Assembly: GCF_004331435.1 (NCBI RefSeq)
Contig: NZ_SJKA01000010.1
Coordinates: forward strand, 224,357-288,356
Length of the DNA stretch: 64,000 bases
Reading direction: 5' to 3'
DNA from: Kribbella sindirgiensis
GTDB lineage: Bacteria; Actinomycetota; Actinomycetes; Propionibacteriales; Kribbellaceae
A program made the position numbers and the translations under genes. The notes beneath the pieces were generated by a model. That model saw nothing but the letters and a program-made list of their open reading frames with translations, was not told the DNA's origin and did not search any database. Each line of letters begins with the position of its first letter. Position 1 is the stretch's first letter. Of the stretch, positions 23,912 through 33,082 are shown one piece after another.

Positions 23912-26118
23912 GGTTCACCTCCAGTGGGATCGGATGTGGACGGCGGCCTGATCCGGGTGCCCCAGGCAGAGGGCTGTGGGCCGAACTCGATGTGCAGGGC
24001 GCGGACGCGCCGCAGTTCCCGGCCGGAGATCCAGGGACGCTCGAGGGTCTTGCCGTCGACCGCGATGGATTGGACGTAGGAGACCGGTCCGCCGGCCTCG
24101 ACCGGCTCGAATCCCCTTGTGGTGATGGACAGTTCGCTCTCCGGCAGCCGGATCGTGGACTCCGCCACGGCCGGCGCGCTCACCAGGAACAGGTTCTGCC
24201 CAGCCACCGGGAACAGTCCGAGCGTCGCCCACACGTACCACGCGGACAGCCCGCCGGAGTCGTCGTTACCGGGCAGCCCGCCCCGGCCGGTGCCGAACTG
24301 GTTGGCGATCGCGGCATGCACCACCTCGGCGGTCCGGTCCGGCCGTCCCGCGTAGTGGTACGACCACGGCGCCTCGTAGTCCGGTTCGTTGTTCAGCCCT
24401 TCGAACCGGCACAGGTCGTACCCGGCGTCCATCTCGGCCACACTCGGTGCCACACCCGGCTGGGTGACCGGTACGGCGTCGTACCCGAAGAACCGGTCGA
24501 GCAGCCCGACGAACGCCTCGTCGCCGCCGGCGAGCGCGATCCGGGCGCGCATGTCGTGCAGCAGCCGGAACGAGTAGTTCCACCGGCCGCCCTCGTAGAA
24601 CGTCGAGTCGCGCAGCAGGCCCGTGTTCGGGTCGTACGCCGCCCTCCAGCCTTGGGCGAGGTCGCGCATCTGCTGGGCCAGCGGCCGGTCGCGCACCTTG
24701 GCCGCGATCGCCGACGTGCAGTGGTACGCGTACGCCAGGTCCAGGGTGTGGCTGATCGGATGCGCCACACCGTGCACCAGGTAGTCCTCGCCGTACGTCC
24801 GGCGGAGGTCCATCTCCAGGTGCACCATGGCCCAGTCCCAGTCGATACCGGGCAGATCCAGCTGGCACAGGTCGGCCAGGAAGGTGTGCGCGAGCGCGCT
24901 GCCCTGCCGGGAGAACCGGTCGGCGCCCTTGGCCATCCGGTAGCCGATCGGCAGGTTGCCCTCCTGCTCGCAGATCGACAGCATCGCGCCGGCCAGCGCG
25001 ACCGAACGCTGCGGGAACAGTGTGGTCATCAGCGGCAGCTGAGTGCGGTAGATGTCCCACATGGTGCAGATGTCGAACGCGTACGGGCCGTCGGTCGTCC
25101 ACGACGGGCTCTCGTCCGGGGCGAAGCACGGCTTGACCAGCGAGTGGTACAGGGCCGTGCCGAAGACCGTCGCCTGGTCACCGGACTCGGCGTTGATCGC
25201 GATCTTGCCGAGGTGGTCGCGCCAGGTGGCCGCCGTACGGTCGCGCCGCCCGGCGAAGGTGATCTGCTCGCGGCCGACGTCCGTGTGCAGGTTGTCGCGG
25301 GCCGTCTCACATCCGCGCAGGGAGAATCCCAGCCGCACCTCGACGGTCTGCTCGGCGCGCGAGGGGCCCATGAACATCAGTCCGAACGGCCGCAGTGTGG
25401 TCGGCCGGATGTAGTCGAAGTCGAGGCGGGTGCCGCCGGGCATCAGGCGCCGGTCGTACCACAGCAGCTGCCGCCAGCCGGGAGCGTCGACCTCCATGTG
25501 CACGGCCAGCGGCACCCCCTCGACGTGGATCTCTCCCTGCGCCACGCCCGGCTCCAGCATCGCCAGATGCGCCTTCAGCGGCACCGTCTGGCTGTGCGGG
25601 ATGGCCAGGCCGCCGGTCGAGGCGTCGATGACGATCCGGGCGGCGTCATGCGCCGGGAAGGTGTAGCGGTGGACGGCCGACTTGGGGCCGACCGTCACCT
25701 CACAGCGCACCCCCGAGCTCAGCGTCGCCGCGTAGTAGCCGGGCTCCGCCACCTCGTCCAGCAGGTCCCACGTGGTGCCCAGGTCGTCGAGCGGGCCGAG
25801 CATCGGCGTGACCCGGAAGTAGTTGTAGTACTTGCGGATCGCGCCGGTACCGGACTGCTGGAAATGGGTGAAGCCGGAGGCGACCGGGCGGTCGTACAAC
25901 AGGTTGGGCACGCCCTCGGTGTTGAAGTCGTACAACCCGTAGCCGGTCGGGTAGGCCCCGGAGTACGGGCAGGCCGACACCATCCCGAACGGATGCAGGG
26001 CGCCCGGGTGGGTGTTGCCGACCTGCGGTTTGGGCCACCACCAGGTCGCGGCCAGGCCCTTGGGCGTGGGCAGGTCGGTGGCGCCGGTCCCGATGAACGG
26101 GTCGACGTGCTCGTACAT
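23908..26118 (-). CDS. GH92 family alpha-mannosidase
   Basis: A 736-residue glycoside hydrolase of family 92. The N-terminal DPFIGTG (residues 6-12) and PGALHPFGMVSACPYSG are hallmarks; the (alpha/alpha)6 part contains WDIYRTQLPLMTTLFP, GLNNEPDYEAPWSYHYAGRP and LPGNDDSGGLSAWYVWATLG, which hold the catalytic and calcium-binding acidic residues. GH92 enzymes are exo-alpha-mannosidases. No signal peptide is seen after ATG 26118, so it appears cytoplasmic, in contrast to most secreted GH92s. Coupled to a GT4 gene, it may trim or recycle a mannosylated intermediate (inference). Confidence 0.9.
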   Translation of the reverse strand: MYEHVDPFIGTGATDLPTPKGLAATWWWPKPQVGNTHPGALHPFGMVSACPYSGAYPTGYGLYDFNTEGVPNLLYDRPVASGFTHFQQSGTGAIRKYYNYFRVTPMLGPLDDLGTTWDLLDEVAEPGYYAATLSSGVRCEVTVGPKSAVHRYTFPAHDAARIVIDASTGGLAIPHSQTVPLKAHLAMLEPGVAQGEIHVEGVPLAVHMEVDAPGWRQLLWYDRRLMPGGTRLDFDYIRPTTLRPFGLMFMGPSRAEQTVEVRLGFSLRGCETARDNLHTDVGREQITFAGRRDRTAATWRDHLGKIAINAESGDQATVFGTALYHSLVKPCFAPDESPSWTTDGPYAFDICTMWDIYRTQLPLMTTLFPQRSVALAGAMLSICEQEGNLPIGYRMAKGADRFSRQGSALAHTFLADLCQLDLPGIDWDWAMVHLEMDLRRTYGEDYLVHGVAHPISHTLDLAYAYHCTSAIAAKVRDRPLAQQMRDLAQGWRAAYDPNTGLLRDSTFYEGGRWNYSFRLLHDMRARIALAGGDEAFVGLLDRFFGYDAVPVTQPGVAPSVAEMDAGYDLCRFEGLNNEPDYEAPWSYHYAGRPDRTAEVVHAAIANQFGTGRGGLPGNDDSGGLSAWYVWATLGLFPVAGQNLFLVSAPAVAESTIRLPESELSITTRGFEPVEAGGPVSYVQSIAVDGKTLERPWISGRELRRVRALHIEFGPQPSAWGTRIRPPSTSDPTGGEP

Positions 26119-26274
26119 GAGGGCCCACCCCCTCGCGCGGCTGACGTGGATCCTCAAGGTAAGAAGCATGTGTTTCAGCCGCATGACCGCACGAGACGCG
26201 CAGGTTACGACCGGTCCGTCGGCCGGCAGCAGAATTCGGTGAGCGGGCCGCAGGCCCGGTCTACGCTCCGACAC

Positions 26275-27042
26275 ATGACTGAACTCGCGGTGACGTTCCA
26301 GCAGCCGGCGGTGGCGGAGGCCTATCAGCATCGGCCGCCGTACCCGGACGAGGTGTTCGATCGGCTCCTGGAGCTGATCGTCGACGAGCCGCGGCGGGTA
26401 CTCGATATCGGCGCCGGGGAAGGGGCGCTCGCGCGACCGCTCGCGCCGCGGGTCGAGCACGTCGACGCGATCGACTTCTCGGAGCCGATGGTCGCGGCGG
26501 GCCGGCGGCGCCCGGGCGGCGATCACCCGAACCTCAGCTGGCAGGTCAACCCGATCGAGAGCGCCGACCTCGACGGCCCGTACGCGCTGGTGACGGCCGG
26601 CGCCAGCATCCACTGGATGCCGTGGGAGGAGACGTTCGCGCGGATCGTCCCGCACCTGACCCCGAGCGCCCAGCTCGTCGTGATCGAGCACGGCCCGGTG
26701 GACATGCCCTGGTGGGACGGCGTCGTCCAGGCGATCAAGAAGCACTCACGCAAGAAGAACCACGACACGAACTACAACGTCGTCGACGCGATCCGGGACC
26801 GCGGACTGCTGGATCAAACAGGTACGGCGCGGACCGCGCCCGTCACCTACCACCAGAAGGTCGCGGACTACGTCGAACAGTTCCACTCGACGTCGAGCCT
26901 GGCACGCGACCTGATGACATCCGAGGAGGCCGCGGACTTCGACACGATCGTCGAGGAAGCAGTACGGCCGTACGCGAAGGACGGCCTGCTCGAGCTGACG
27001 ATCCAGGCCGAACTCAGCTGGGGCAGACCACTCGCTGCCTAG
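26275..27042 (+). CDS. Class I SAM-dependent methyltransferase
   Basis: A 255-residue methyltransferase with motif I VLDIGAGEGALARPLA (about 41-56), acidic post-I VDAIDFS and the motif IV region YALVTAGASIHWMPWEETF, as in the trans-aconitate/ubiE-like group. The GASIHWMP sequence is typical of small-molecule O/N-methyltransferases of that group. The frame is open far upstream, but ATG 26275 lies seven bases after a -10-like TACGCT (26262-26267), pointing to a leaderless mRNA. It is divergent from the GH92 gene. The substrate is unknown. Confidence 0.85.
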   Translation: MTELAVTFQQPAVAEAYQHRPPYPDEVFDRLLELIVDEPRRVLDIGAGEGALARPLAPRVEHVDAIDFSEPMVAAGRRRPGGDHPNLSWQVNPIESADLDGPYALVTAGASIHWMPWEETFARIVPHLTPSAQLVVIEHGPVDMPWWDGVVQAIKKHSRKKNHDTNYNVVDAIRDRGLLDQTGTARTAPVTYHQKVADYVEQFHSTSSLARDLMTSEEAADFDTIVEEAVRPYAKDGLLELTIQAELSWGRPLAA

Positions 27043-27133
27043 CGTTCAGCTACTCGACGCTCACCTGCTGTTGACCAAGTCCGACGATGCGGCAAAGGTT
27101 CGTGACCGGACAGCCATCGTGGGAGGGGCAAGG

Positions 27134-28741
27134 ATGAGCGAACAGATGGTAGGGCGGCGGACGTTGCTGGGTGCCGCGGGTGCGGCAGTCGCGCTGGGTG
27201 GAGTCGTCGACGTACGGCGGGCGCACGCGAACCCGCTGCGCGGCGACCCGTTCGGTCTCGGTGTCGCCAGCGGCGATCCGCTGCCGGACCGCGTGATCCT
27301 GTGGACTCGCCTGCTGGGCGATCTGCAGGGCGATCTGCTCGGCGATCACGCCGTACAGGTCGGCTGGCAGATTGCGACCGACGAGCGCTTCCGGCACGTC
27401 GTCCGGGCCGGATCGGCGACAGCGCGCCCGAACCTGGCCCACTCGATCCACGTGGACGCCGCGGGGCTGCGGCCGGGGCGTGACTACTTCTACAGATTCC
27501 GTACCGGCAGATTCATCAGCCCGATCGGACACACCCGTACGGCGCCGGCTCCCGGAAGCGCCGCCGCGCGGCTGCGGTTCGCCGTCGCCAACTGCCAGGA
27601 CTGGCAGAACGGGTACTTCGGGGCGTACCGGGACATCGCCGCGGCCGATCTCGATCTGGTGCTGCACGTCGGCGACTACATCTACGAGTACGACCCGCAG
27701 CAGAACGCCGTACGGCAGCACAACCCGTCGTCCGGGACCGCCCAGGGCGCCGATCAGCTGATCACGCTTGCCGACTACCGGAACCGGCACGCGCTGTACA
27801 AGTCCGACCTGGCGTTGCAGGCGGCTCATGCCGCACTGCCCTTCATCTCGACGTGGGACGACCACGAGACCGAGAACAACTACGCGGGTCTCGTCGACGA
27901 GCAGGACGACCCGCCGTGGCACCAGACCCCCGAGCAGTTCAAGCTCCAACGCGCCGCGGCGTACCAGGCCTGGTACGAGCACACCCCGGTACGGGCGACC
28001 AACCGGAGTGGATGGTCCGACCTGCGGATCTACCGCCGCTTCGACTTCGGCACACTGCTGCGGCTGAACGTGCTCGACACCCGGCAGTACCGCACTGATC
28101 AGCCCGGTGGCGGTGTGCCGACCGGAGGTCTGCCGTCCGACTTCGGGTCGCAGGTACTCGGCGACACGAACGTGACGGGCACGCTGACCGGTCCGGTGCA
28201 GGAGGCGTGGCTGCTGGACGGTCTGCGGACATCGCGCAGCCGGTGGAACGTGCTGGGGCAGCAGGTGATGATGGCGCCGACCCGGTTCGTCACCCCGCCG
28301 CCGGCGTCGGTGGTCAACCTGGACCAGTGGGACGGATACACGCCGCAGCGCCGGCGGCTGCTGGCCCAGATCTCCGCGAGCAAGGTCGCGAACCCGGTGG
28401 TGATCGCCGGCGACATCCATTCGACCTGGATCAACGACCTGCGGCTCACCGTGGACGACCCGTCGGCGCCGGTGGTGGCCAGCGAGTTCGTCTCGACGTC
28501 GATCACCTCGGACTTCCCGGCCGCGTTCGTGCCGATCGCCGAGCAGTCCAACGCCGCCTTCAACCCGTGGGTGCGCTACTTCAACGGCCGCACCCACGGC
28601 TGGCTGCGGATGGACGTCGACCGGGACCGCTGGCTGACGGAGGAGCGATCGGTGTCGTCGGTCGCCGTACCCGATGCTCCGTCGTCGACCACTGCGCGCT
28701 GGGTCGTGGAGGCCGGCAAACCGGGAGTCGTCCCGGCCTAG
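27134..28741 (+). CDS. phoD: PhoD-type alkaline phosphatase, Tat-exported
   Basis: A 535-residue PhoD-like phosphatase. The N-terminus has a twin-arginine signal (GRRTLLGAAGAAVALGG, cleavage probably near AHA-NP). The N-terminal beta domain has GVASGDPLPDRVILWTRL; the metallo-phosphatase core has VGDYIYEY, STWDDHETENNYA, MMAPTRF and AGDIHSTWIND. PhoD enzymes are secreted Ca/Fe-dependent phosphodi/monoesterases induced by phosphate limitation. GGAGG lies seven bases before ATG 27134. No clear Pho box was found. Confidence 0.9.
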   Translation: MSEQMVGRRTLLGAAGAAVALGGVVDVRRAHANPLRGDPFGLGVASGDPLPDRVILWTRLLGDLQGDLLGDHAVQVGWQIATDERFRHVVRAGSATARPNLAHSIHVDAAGLRPGRDYFYRFRTGRFISPIGHTRTAPAPGSAAARLRFAVANCQDWQNGYFGAYRDIAAADLDLVLHVGDYIYEYDPQQNAVRQHNPSSGTAQGADQLITLADYRNRHALYKSDLALQAAHAALPFISTWDDHETENNYAGLVDEQDDPPWHQTPEQFKLQRAAAYQAWYEHTPVRATNRSGWSDLRIYRRFDFGTLLRLNVLDTRQYRTDQPGGGVPTGGLPSDFGSQVLGDTNVTGTLTGPVQEAWLLDGLRTSRSRWNVLGQQVMMAPTRFVTPPPASVVNLDQWDGYTPQRRRLLAQISASKVANPVVIAGDIHSTWINDLRLTVDDPSAPVVASEFVSTSITSDFPAAFVPIAEQSNAAFNPWVRYFNGRTHGWLRMDVDRDRWLTEERSVSSVAVPDAPSSTTARWVVEAGKPGVVPA

Positions 28742-29919
28742 AGGGCGTCGGCGCGGGACTGCAGGTAGCGCTGCTCGGGTGTGCTCTGGGTCAGCCGGGC
28801 AGCGAGCTGGTACGCGTCCCGGGCACCCGCGCCGTCACCGGACAGTTCGAGCAGATGCGCGCGGACGGCGGCCAGCCGGTGATGGTCGCGCAGCGCCGGG
28901 TCGACGTCGTCGAGCAGCTTCAATCCGGCGGCGGGGCCGTGCACCATCGCGACCGCGACGATCCGGTTCAGCGTCACCATCGGGCCCGGTGCGGTCGTCT
29001 CGAGCAGTTCGTACAGCATCAGGATCTCGCGCCAGTCGGTCTCGTCGGCGTCGGCCGCCGCGTCGTGGACCGCGGCGATCGCCGCCTGCAGCTGGTACGG
29101 CCCGACCGGCGCGGACCGCAACGTTGCCTCGATCAACGACGTGCCCTCGGCAATCGCCGCCGCGTCCCACAACGACCGGTCCTGCTCGGGCAACGGCACC
29201 AGCGCGCCGTCGGCGGTCGTCCGGGCGGGCCGGCGCGCGTCGGTCAGCAGCATCAGCGCGAGCAGCCCGGCCACCTCGCCCTCGGCCGGCAGCGAAGCCT
29301 GCAGCTGGCGCGTCAGCCGGATCGCTTCCGCACTCAGCTCGACCCGGTGCAGCGACGTACCGGACGAGGCCGTGTAGCCCTCGTTGAAGACGAGATAGAG
29401 CACATGCAGTACGGCGGCCAGCCGCTCGGGCTGCTCGGCCGCCGGGGGCATCGCGAACCGCGCGCCCTGGAGCTTCGCCTTCGCCCGGCTGATCCGCTGC
29501 CCGATCGTTGCCTCCGGCACCAGAAACGCGCGGGCGATCTCACCGGTCGTCAACCCGCCGACGGCGCGCAGCGTGAGCGCCACCTGGGACTGCGGCGTCA
29601 GCGCCGGATGGCAGCACAGCATCAGGAGCGTCAGCGAGTCGTCTTCCGACGACACGGGCTCCGGGGGACTCCACGACGCGACGGTCTCCTCGCGCCGGGT
29701 CCGGGCCGCCTCGTTCCGCAGTACTTCGATCCGCCGCCGCGAAGCGACCGTGATCAGCCAGCTCCGCGGGTTGGCCGGAACACCCTCACCAGGCCACTGC
29801 AGCGACGCGGCCAGCAGAGCCTCTTGTACGGCGTCCTCGCACGCGTCGAAGTCGCCGTACCGCCGGACCAGCGCGCCGAGCACCTGCGGCGCCTGCTCCC
29901 GGAGCAGCTCCTCGAGCAT
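28738..29919 (-). CDS. ECF42-type RNA polymerase sigma factor
   Basis: A 393-residue sigma factor: sigma2 (YGDFDACEDAVQEALLAASLQWPGEG), sigma4 (LTTGEIARAFLVPEATIGQRISRAKAKL) and a long C-terminal TPR-like extension (about 190-393, with LYLVFNEGYTASSG, LLALMLLTDARRPAR and LLDDVDPALRDHHRLAAVRAHLL) that defines group ECF42. These sigma factors have no anti-sigma factor and are encoded next to DGPF proteins, as here. The start overlaps the upstream DGPF gene stop by one base. The signal is unknown. Confidence 0.93.
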   Translation of the reverse strand: MLEELLREQAPQVLGALVRRYGDFDACEDAVQEALLAASLQWPGEGVPANPRSWLITVASRRRIEVLRNEAARTRREETVASWSPPEPVSSEDDSLTLLMLCCHPALTPQSQVALTLRAVGGLTTGEIARAFLVPEATIGQRISRAKAKLQGARFAMPPAAEQPERLAAVLHVLYLVFNEGYTASSGTSLHRVELSAEAIRLTRQLQASLPAEGEVAGLLALMLLTDARRPARTTADGALVPLPEQDRSLWDAAAIAEGTSLIEATLRSAPVGPYQLQAAIAAVHDAAADADETDWREILMLYELLETTAPGPMVTLNRIVAVAMVHGPAAGLKLLDDVDPALRDHHRLAAVRAHLLELSGDGAGARDAYQLAARLTQSTPEQRYLQSRADAL

Positions 29920-30287
29920 CAGCTGAACGCGCTGAGGTCACGGACGGGACGCACTTCCACGACGCTGAACGGCGCCTCCGGGATCTGCGCGACGATCTCC
30001 ACCGCGCGGTCCATCGAGTCGCAGTCCAGCAGGTAGAAGCCGGCCAACTGCTCCTTCACCTCGGCGAACGGACCGTCCGTCGTCATCGGCTTGCCGTCGC
30101 GGACCAGGACCTGTTTGGTCAGCTCCGGGGCGTCGAGCGATTCGGACGCAATCAGCTCGTTCTGGACGGCGAGGGCTTCGTGCAGCGCGGCGTACCCCGC
30201 CATGCCTTCCTTCTTCTGCTCGTCCGTCATCGAGTCCCAGACCGCACGGGACTCCGGGTTGCCGTAGATCAGTACCAGGAACCTCAT
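29919..30287 (-). CDS. DGPF (YCII-related) domain protein
   Basis: A 122-residue YCII/DGPF protein: MRFLVLIYGNPES start, the eponymous TTDGPFAEVKEQLAGFYLLD in the centre and a ferredoxin-like fold pattern. DGPF proteins accompany ECF42 sigma factors and are often part of the regulon. ATG 30287 is chosen over an in-frame codon at 30329 because it gives the standard family start. The biochemical role of the family is not settled. Confidence 0.92.
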   Translation of the reverse strand: MRFLVLIYGNPESRAVWDSMTDEQKKEGMAGYAALHEALAVQNELIASESLDAPELTKQVLVRDGKPMTTDGPFAEVKEQLAGFYLLDCDSMDRAVEIVAQIPEAPFSVVEVRPVRDLSAFS

Positions 30288-30480
30288 CTGCACAGGGTAA
30301 GCATCACCGGGGGGTCTCGATCGGGTCACCGGTTCGCAGCAGGCGTAGCGGCCGGCGAGCGGGCGCGTTCTGGTATCAGGGGAAAGTCGGGGCCTGCCCC
30401 GGGACGCCGGGCGTAAACCTGTCGGGCCGCCCCAGTACAGTTACGGACGGGAATCCAGGGTGGAGAGAGGGAGGGGTCGC

Positions 30481-31077
30481 GTGCCGGACTTGGAAGTGTC
30501 CGACCGGGTGTGGACGATCCCGAACGCACTCAGCTTCCTGAGGTTGCTGGGGGTGCCGCTGTTCCTGTGGCTGGTCCTCGGACCCAAGGAAGACGGCTGG
30601 GCGCTGCTCGTGCTGGCGGTGTCCGGGTTCACCGACTGGGCCGACGGCCAGATCGCCCGGCGGATGAACCAGACCAGTCGCCTGGGTCAGATGCTCGACC
30701 CGGTCGCCGACCGGCTGTACATCTTCGCGACCGTCATCGGCCTGGCGCTGCGCGACATCATCCCCTGGTGGCTGGCGATCGCGCTGCCGCTGCGCGACCT
30801 GCTGCTCACCTTCACGCTGCCCGCGCTGCACCGCCGCGGGTTCAACGCGCTGCCCGTGCACTTCCTCGGCAAGTCCGCGACGTTCTGCCTGCTGTACGCG
30901 TTCCCGCTGCTCCTGCTCGGCGACGGCGACAGCACCCTCAACCTGCTCGCCCGGGTGTTCGGCTGGGCGTTCGCGATCTGGGGGACCGGTCTGTACTACT
31001 GGGCCGGCGCGCTGTACTTCGCCCAGCTGCGGCACCTGATCCAGACGGTCAAACCGATCAAGGACTCGGCCGGGTGA
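30481..31077 (+). CDS. CDP-alcohol phosphatidyltransferase (PgsA-like)
   Basis: A 198-residue membrane enzyme with the full motif D52-x2-D55-G-x2-A-R-x8-G-x3-D73-x3-D77 (TDWADGQIARRMNQTSRLGQ, then MLDPVADR) and about five to six transmembrane helices. It transfers a CDP-linked phosphatidyl or diacylglycerol group to an alcohol. GTG 30481 has GGGAGGGG in front; a GTG at 30460 is less likely. A -10-like TACAGT is at about 30436. It heads the conserved block corresponding to M. tuberculosis Rv1822 (pgsA2) onwards; which alcohol it uses is not decided by sequence. Confidence 0.9.
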   Translation: MPDLEVSDRVWTIPNALSFLRLLGVPLFLWLVLGPKEDGWALLVLAVSGFTDWADGQIARRMNQTSRLGQMLDPVADRLYIFATVIGLALRDIIPWWLAIALPLRDLLLTFTLPALHRRGFNALPVHFLGKSATFCLLYAFPLLLLGDGDSTLNLLARVFGWAFAIWGTGLYYWAGALYFAQLRHLIQTVKPIKDSAG

Positions 31078-31922
31078 CCCAGCAAGCTCCCGAGCAACCG
31101 ACTCAGCAAACACCTCCTCGGCGCGTCGACGCGTCGATGTCGCTGCTGAACAACCTGATGGCGCACCCCATCGACGAGGGGTACGCCGTCGCCGCCCGGA
31201 CCGGCTCCGCCGGCAAGCAGACCCGGTCCCGGCACCGGGTGATGCTGGTGGTGGCCGCCGCGGTCCTCGGCTTCCTGCTCGCGGTCGCCGCCGCGCAGAA
31301 CTACCGCAGCGCACCGGAGGCGGAGAAGCAGCGCAAGGAGCTGATCACGCGCATCGACCAGGCCGACAACCGGCTGACCGAGCTGCGCAACAACCAGTCC
31401 CGGCTCGCCGACGAGGTACGCCGGTTGCAGGCGAGCGGACTGAGCAACGACAGTACGGGCGCCGCGCTGCAGCAGAAACTCGACGACCTGGAGTTGCAGA
31501 CCGGAGCGATCGCGGCCACCGGCCCCGGGCTCAAAGCGGTGATCGACGACGCCAAGGACGCCGACGCGAAGGAAGGCCGGCTGCTCGACGTGGACCTGCA
31601 ACAGCTGGTCAACGGCCTGTGGACGTCCGGCGCGGAGGCGATCTCGGTGAACGGTCACCGGATCACGTCACTGACCGCGATCCGCGGCGCGGGCAGTGCG
31701 ATCACCGTTGACTACAGTTCGCTGACCCCGCCGTACACGGTGCTCGCGATCGGGGACACCGCGACCATGCCGGCCCGGTTCGCGCAGAGCTCGGGCGGGC
31801 AGTGGGTGCAGTACCTGGTGAGCAACTTCGATGTCCGGATGACGATCACGACGGAGGACTCCTTGCTGGTGCCGGCCGATGCGACCATCGCGTTGCGCTA
31901 CGCGAAGGTGAGAACGAGATGA
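31074..31922 (+). CDS. DUF881 family membrane-anchored protein (first)
   Basis: A 282-residue protein with a cytoplasmic N-terminus of about 55 residues, one transmembrane helix (VMLVVAAAVLGFLLAVAAA), a coiled coil (about 85-130; ELITRIDQADNRLTELRNNQSRLADEVRRL) and the DUF881 domain (GAEAISVNGHRITSLTAIRGAGSAI). The second DUF881 gene follows at 32254, with the small basic protein between them. In other actinobacteria the trio is always linked, suggesting a membrane complex, possibly in envelope growth or division (inference). It starts GTG 31074, overlapping the previous stop. Confidence 0.9.
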   Translation: MTQQAPEQPTQQTPPRRVDASMSLLNNLMAHPIDEGYAVAARTGSAGKQTRSRHRVMLVVAAAVLGFLLAVAAAQNYRSAPEAEKQRKELITRIDQADNRLTELRNNQSRLADEVRRLQASGLSNDSTGAALQQKLDDLELQTGAIAATGPGLKAVIDDAKDADAKEGRLLDVDLQQLVNGLWTSGAEAISVNGHRITSLTAIRGAGSAITVDYSSLTPPYTVLAIGDTATMPARFAQSSGGQWVQYLVSNFDVRMTITTEDSLLVPADATIALRYAKVRTR

Positions 31923-32251
31923 TCGCCGTACTCGGGCTGGTGATCGGTGTCGTCGTCGGTCTGCTGGTGGCGCCCGACGTACCGGACTGGGCGCAGCCGT
32001 ACCTGCCGATCGCGGTGGTGGCCGCGCTGGACGCGGTCTTCGGGGCGCTGCGGGCGTTCCTGGACGGGATCTTCGACGACAAGGTGTTCGTGGTGTCGTT
32101 CGTGTCCAACGTGCTGATCGCGGCGCTGATCGTGTACCTGGGCGACCAGCTCGGCGTCGGCTCGCAACTGTCCACCGGTGTGGTCGTCGTCCTCGGCATC
32201 CGCATCTTCACCAACATGGCCGCGATCCGCCGGCACATCTTCCGGGCCTGA
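31919..32251 (+). CDS. sbp: Small basic protein (DUF1290/Sbp)
   Basis: A 110-residue protein with three hydrophobic segments (1-20, 30-55, 68-90) and the family sequence LPIAVVAALDAVFGALRAFLDGIFDDKVFVVSFVSNVLIAALIVYLGDQLGVG. The family is found in Firmicutes and Actinobacteria next to ftsZ-region or DUF881 genes. It overlaps the first DUF881 gene by four bases and is followed after two bases by the second. Function unknown. Confidence 0.92.
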   Translation: MIAVLGLVIGVVVGLLVAPDVPDWAQPYLPIAVVAALDAVFGALRAFLDGIFDDKVFVVSFVSNVLIAALIVYLGDQLGVGSQLSTGVVVVLGIRIFTNMAAIRRHIFRA

Positions 32252-32253
32252 CC

Positions 32254-33069
32254 ATGAGCGACGAGAAGCCGGTGACGCCGGCCAAACCGGAGCAGCCGCA
32301 GCCGCAGACCCCGACGCCGATGCCGAAGCCGCGGACGCCGAACCTGGCGCTGCGCCGGTTGCGGGCCGGGTTCAAGCCGTCCCGCGGTCAGGCGATCGTC
32401 GCCGTCGTCCTCGCCCTGGTGGCCTGTGTCGCGGTCGTGCAGGTCCGGGTGAACCGGGCCGACGACGGCTACCAGAACGCCCGCCGCGAGGACCTGATCG
32501 CGATCCTCGACGGCCTCGGGCAGAACACCCGGCGGCTGGAGAGCGAGATCGCCGACCTGGAGGAGCGGAAGAACTCGCTGTCCTCCAGCGCGGACAAGGC
32601 GCAGACCGCCCGCGAGCAGGCCGAGGCGCAGGTCCGCACCCTCGGCATCCTGGCCGGCACGCTGCCCGCCCAGGGACCGGGGGTCCGGATCACGCTGAAC
32701 GACCCGCAGGGCAAGATGACGTCGAGCAACCTGCTGGACGCGATCGAGGAACTGCGGGACGCCGGCGCCGAGGCCATCCAGATCAACGGACAGGTCCGGG
32801 TGGTGGCCAGCACCGACTTCGTCGACGACGCCCCCGGGATCGGGATCGACGGCCAGAAGGTGAACTCGCCGTACGTCATCGAGGCGATCGGCGAGTCCCA
32901 CAACCTGGCCGAGGCGGCCAACTTCCCCGGCGGTCTGGTCAGCGAGGTGACCGGTCCGCAGGTGGGTGGAACCGCCGAGGTCAACGAGCTCGAGAACGTC
33001 GCCATCACTGCCTTGCACGCGCCGGAGGAGCATCGTTACGCTCGCCCGGCGCCCAGCCCTACGAAGTAG
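32254..33069 (+). CDS. DUF881 family membrane-anchored protein (second)
   Basis: A 271-residue protein: proline-rich cytoplasmic start, one transmembrane helix (AIVAVVLALVACVAVVQV), coiled coil (about 75-125) and DUF881 core (GAEAIQINGQVRVVASTDFVDDAPGI). It is the partner of the gene at 31074, with which it shares the order coiled coil then DUF881; the two may heterodimerise through the coiled coil. Confidence 0.9.
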   Translation: MSDEKPVTPAKPEQPQPQTPTPMPKPRTPNLALRRLRAGFKPSRGQAIVAVVLALVACVAVVQVRVNRADDGYQNARREDLIAILDGLGQNTRRLESEIADLEERKNSLSSSADKAQTAREQAEAQVRTLGILAGTLPAQGPGVRITLNDPQGKMTSSNLLDAIEELRDAGAEAIQINGQVRVVASTDFVDDAPGIGIDGQKVNSPYVIEAIGESHNLAEAANFPGGLVSEVTGPQVGGTAEVNELENVAITALHAPEEHRYARPAPSPTK

Positions 33070-33082
33070 AAACGAGGACAAG

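Noticed and set aside
23803..26274. Long upstream extension of the methyltransferase frame at 26275
   Set aside because: It runs antisense to the GH92 and GT4 genes; the methyltransferase start is fixed by its -10 element and family N-terminus.
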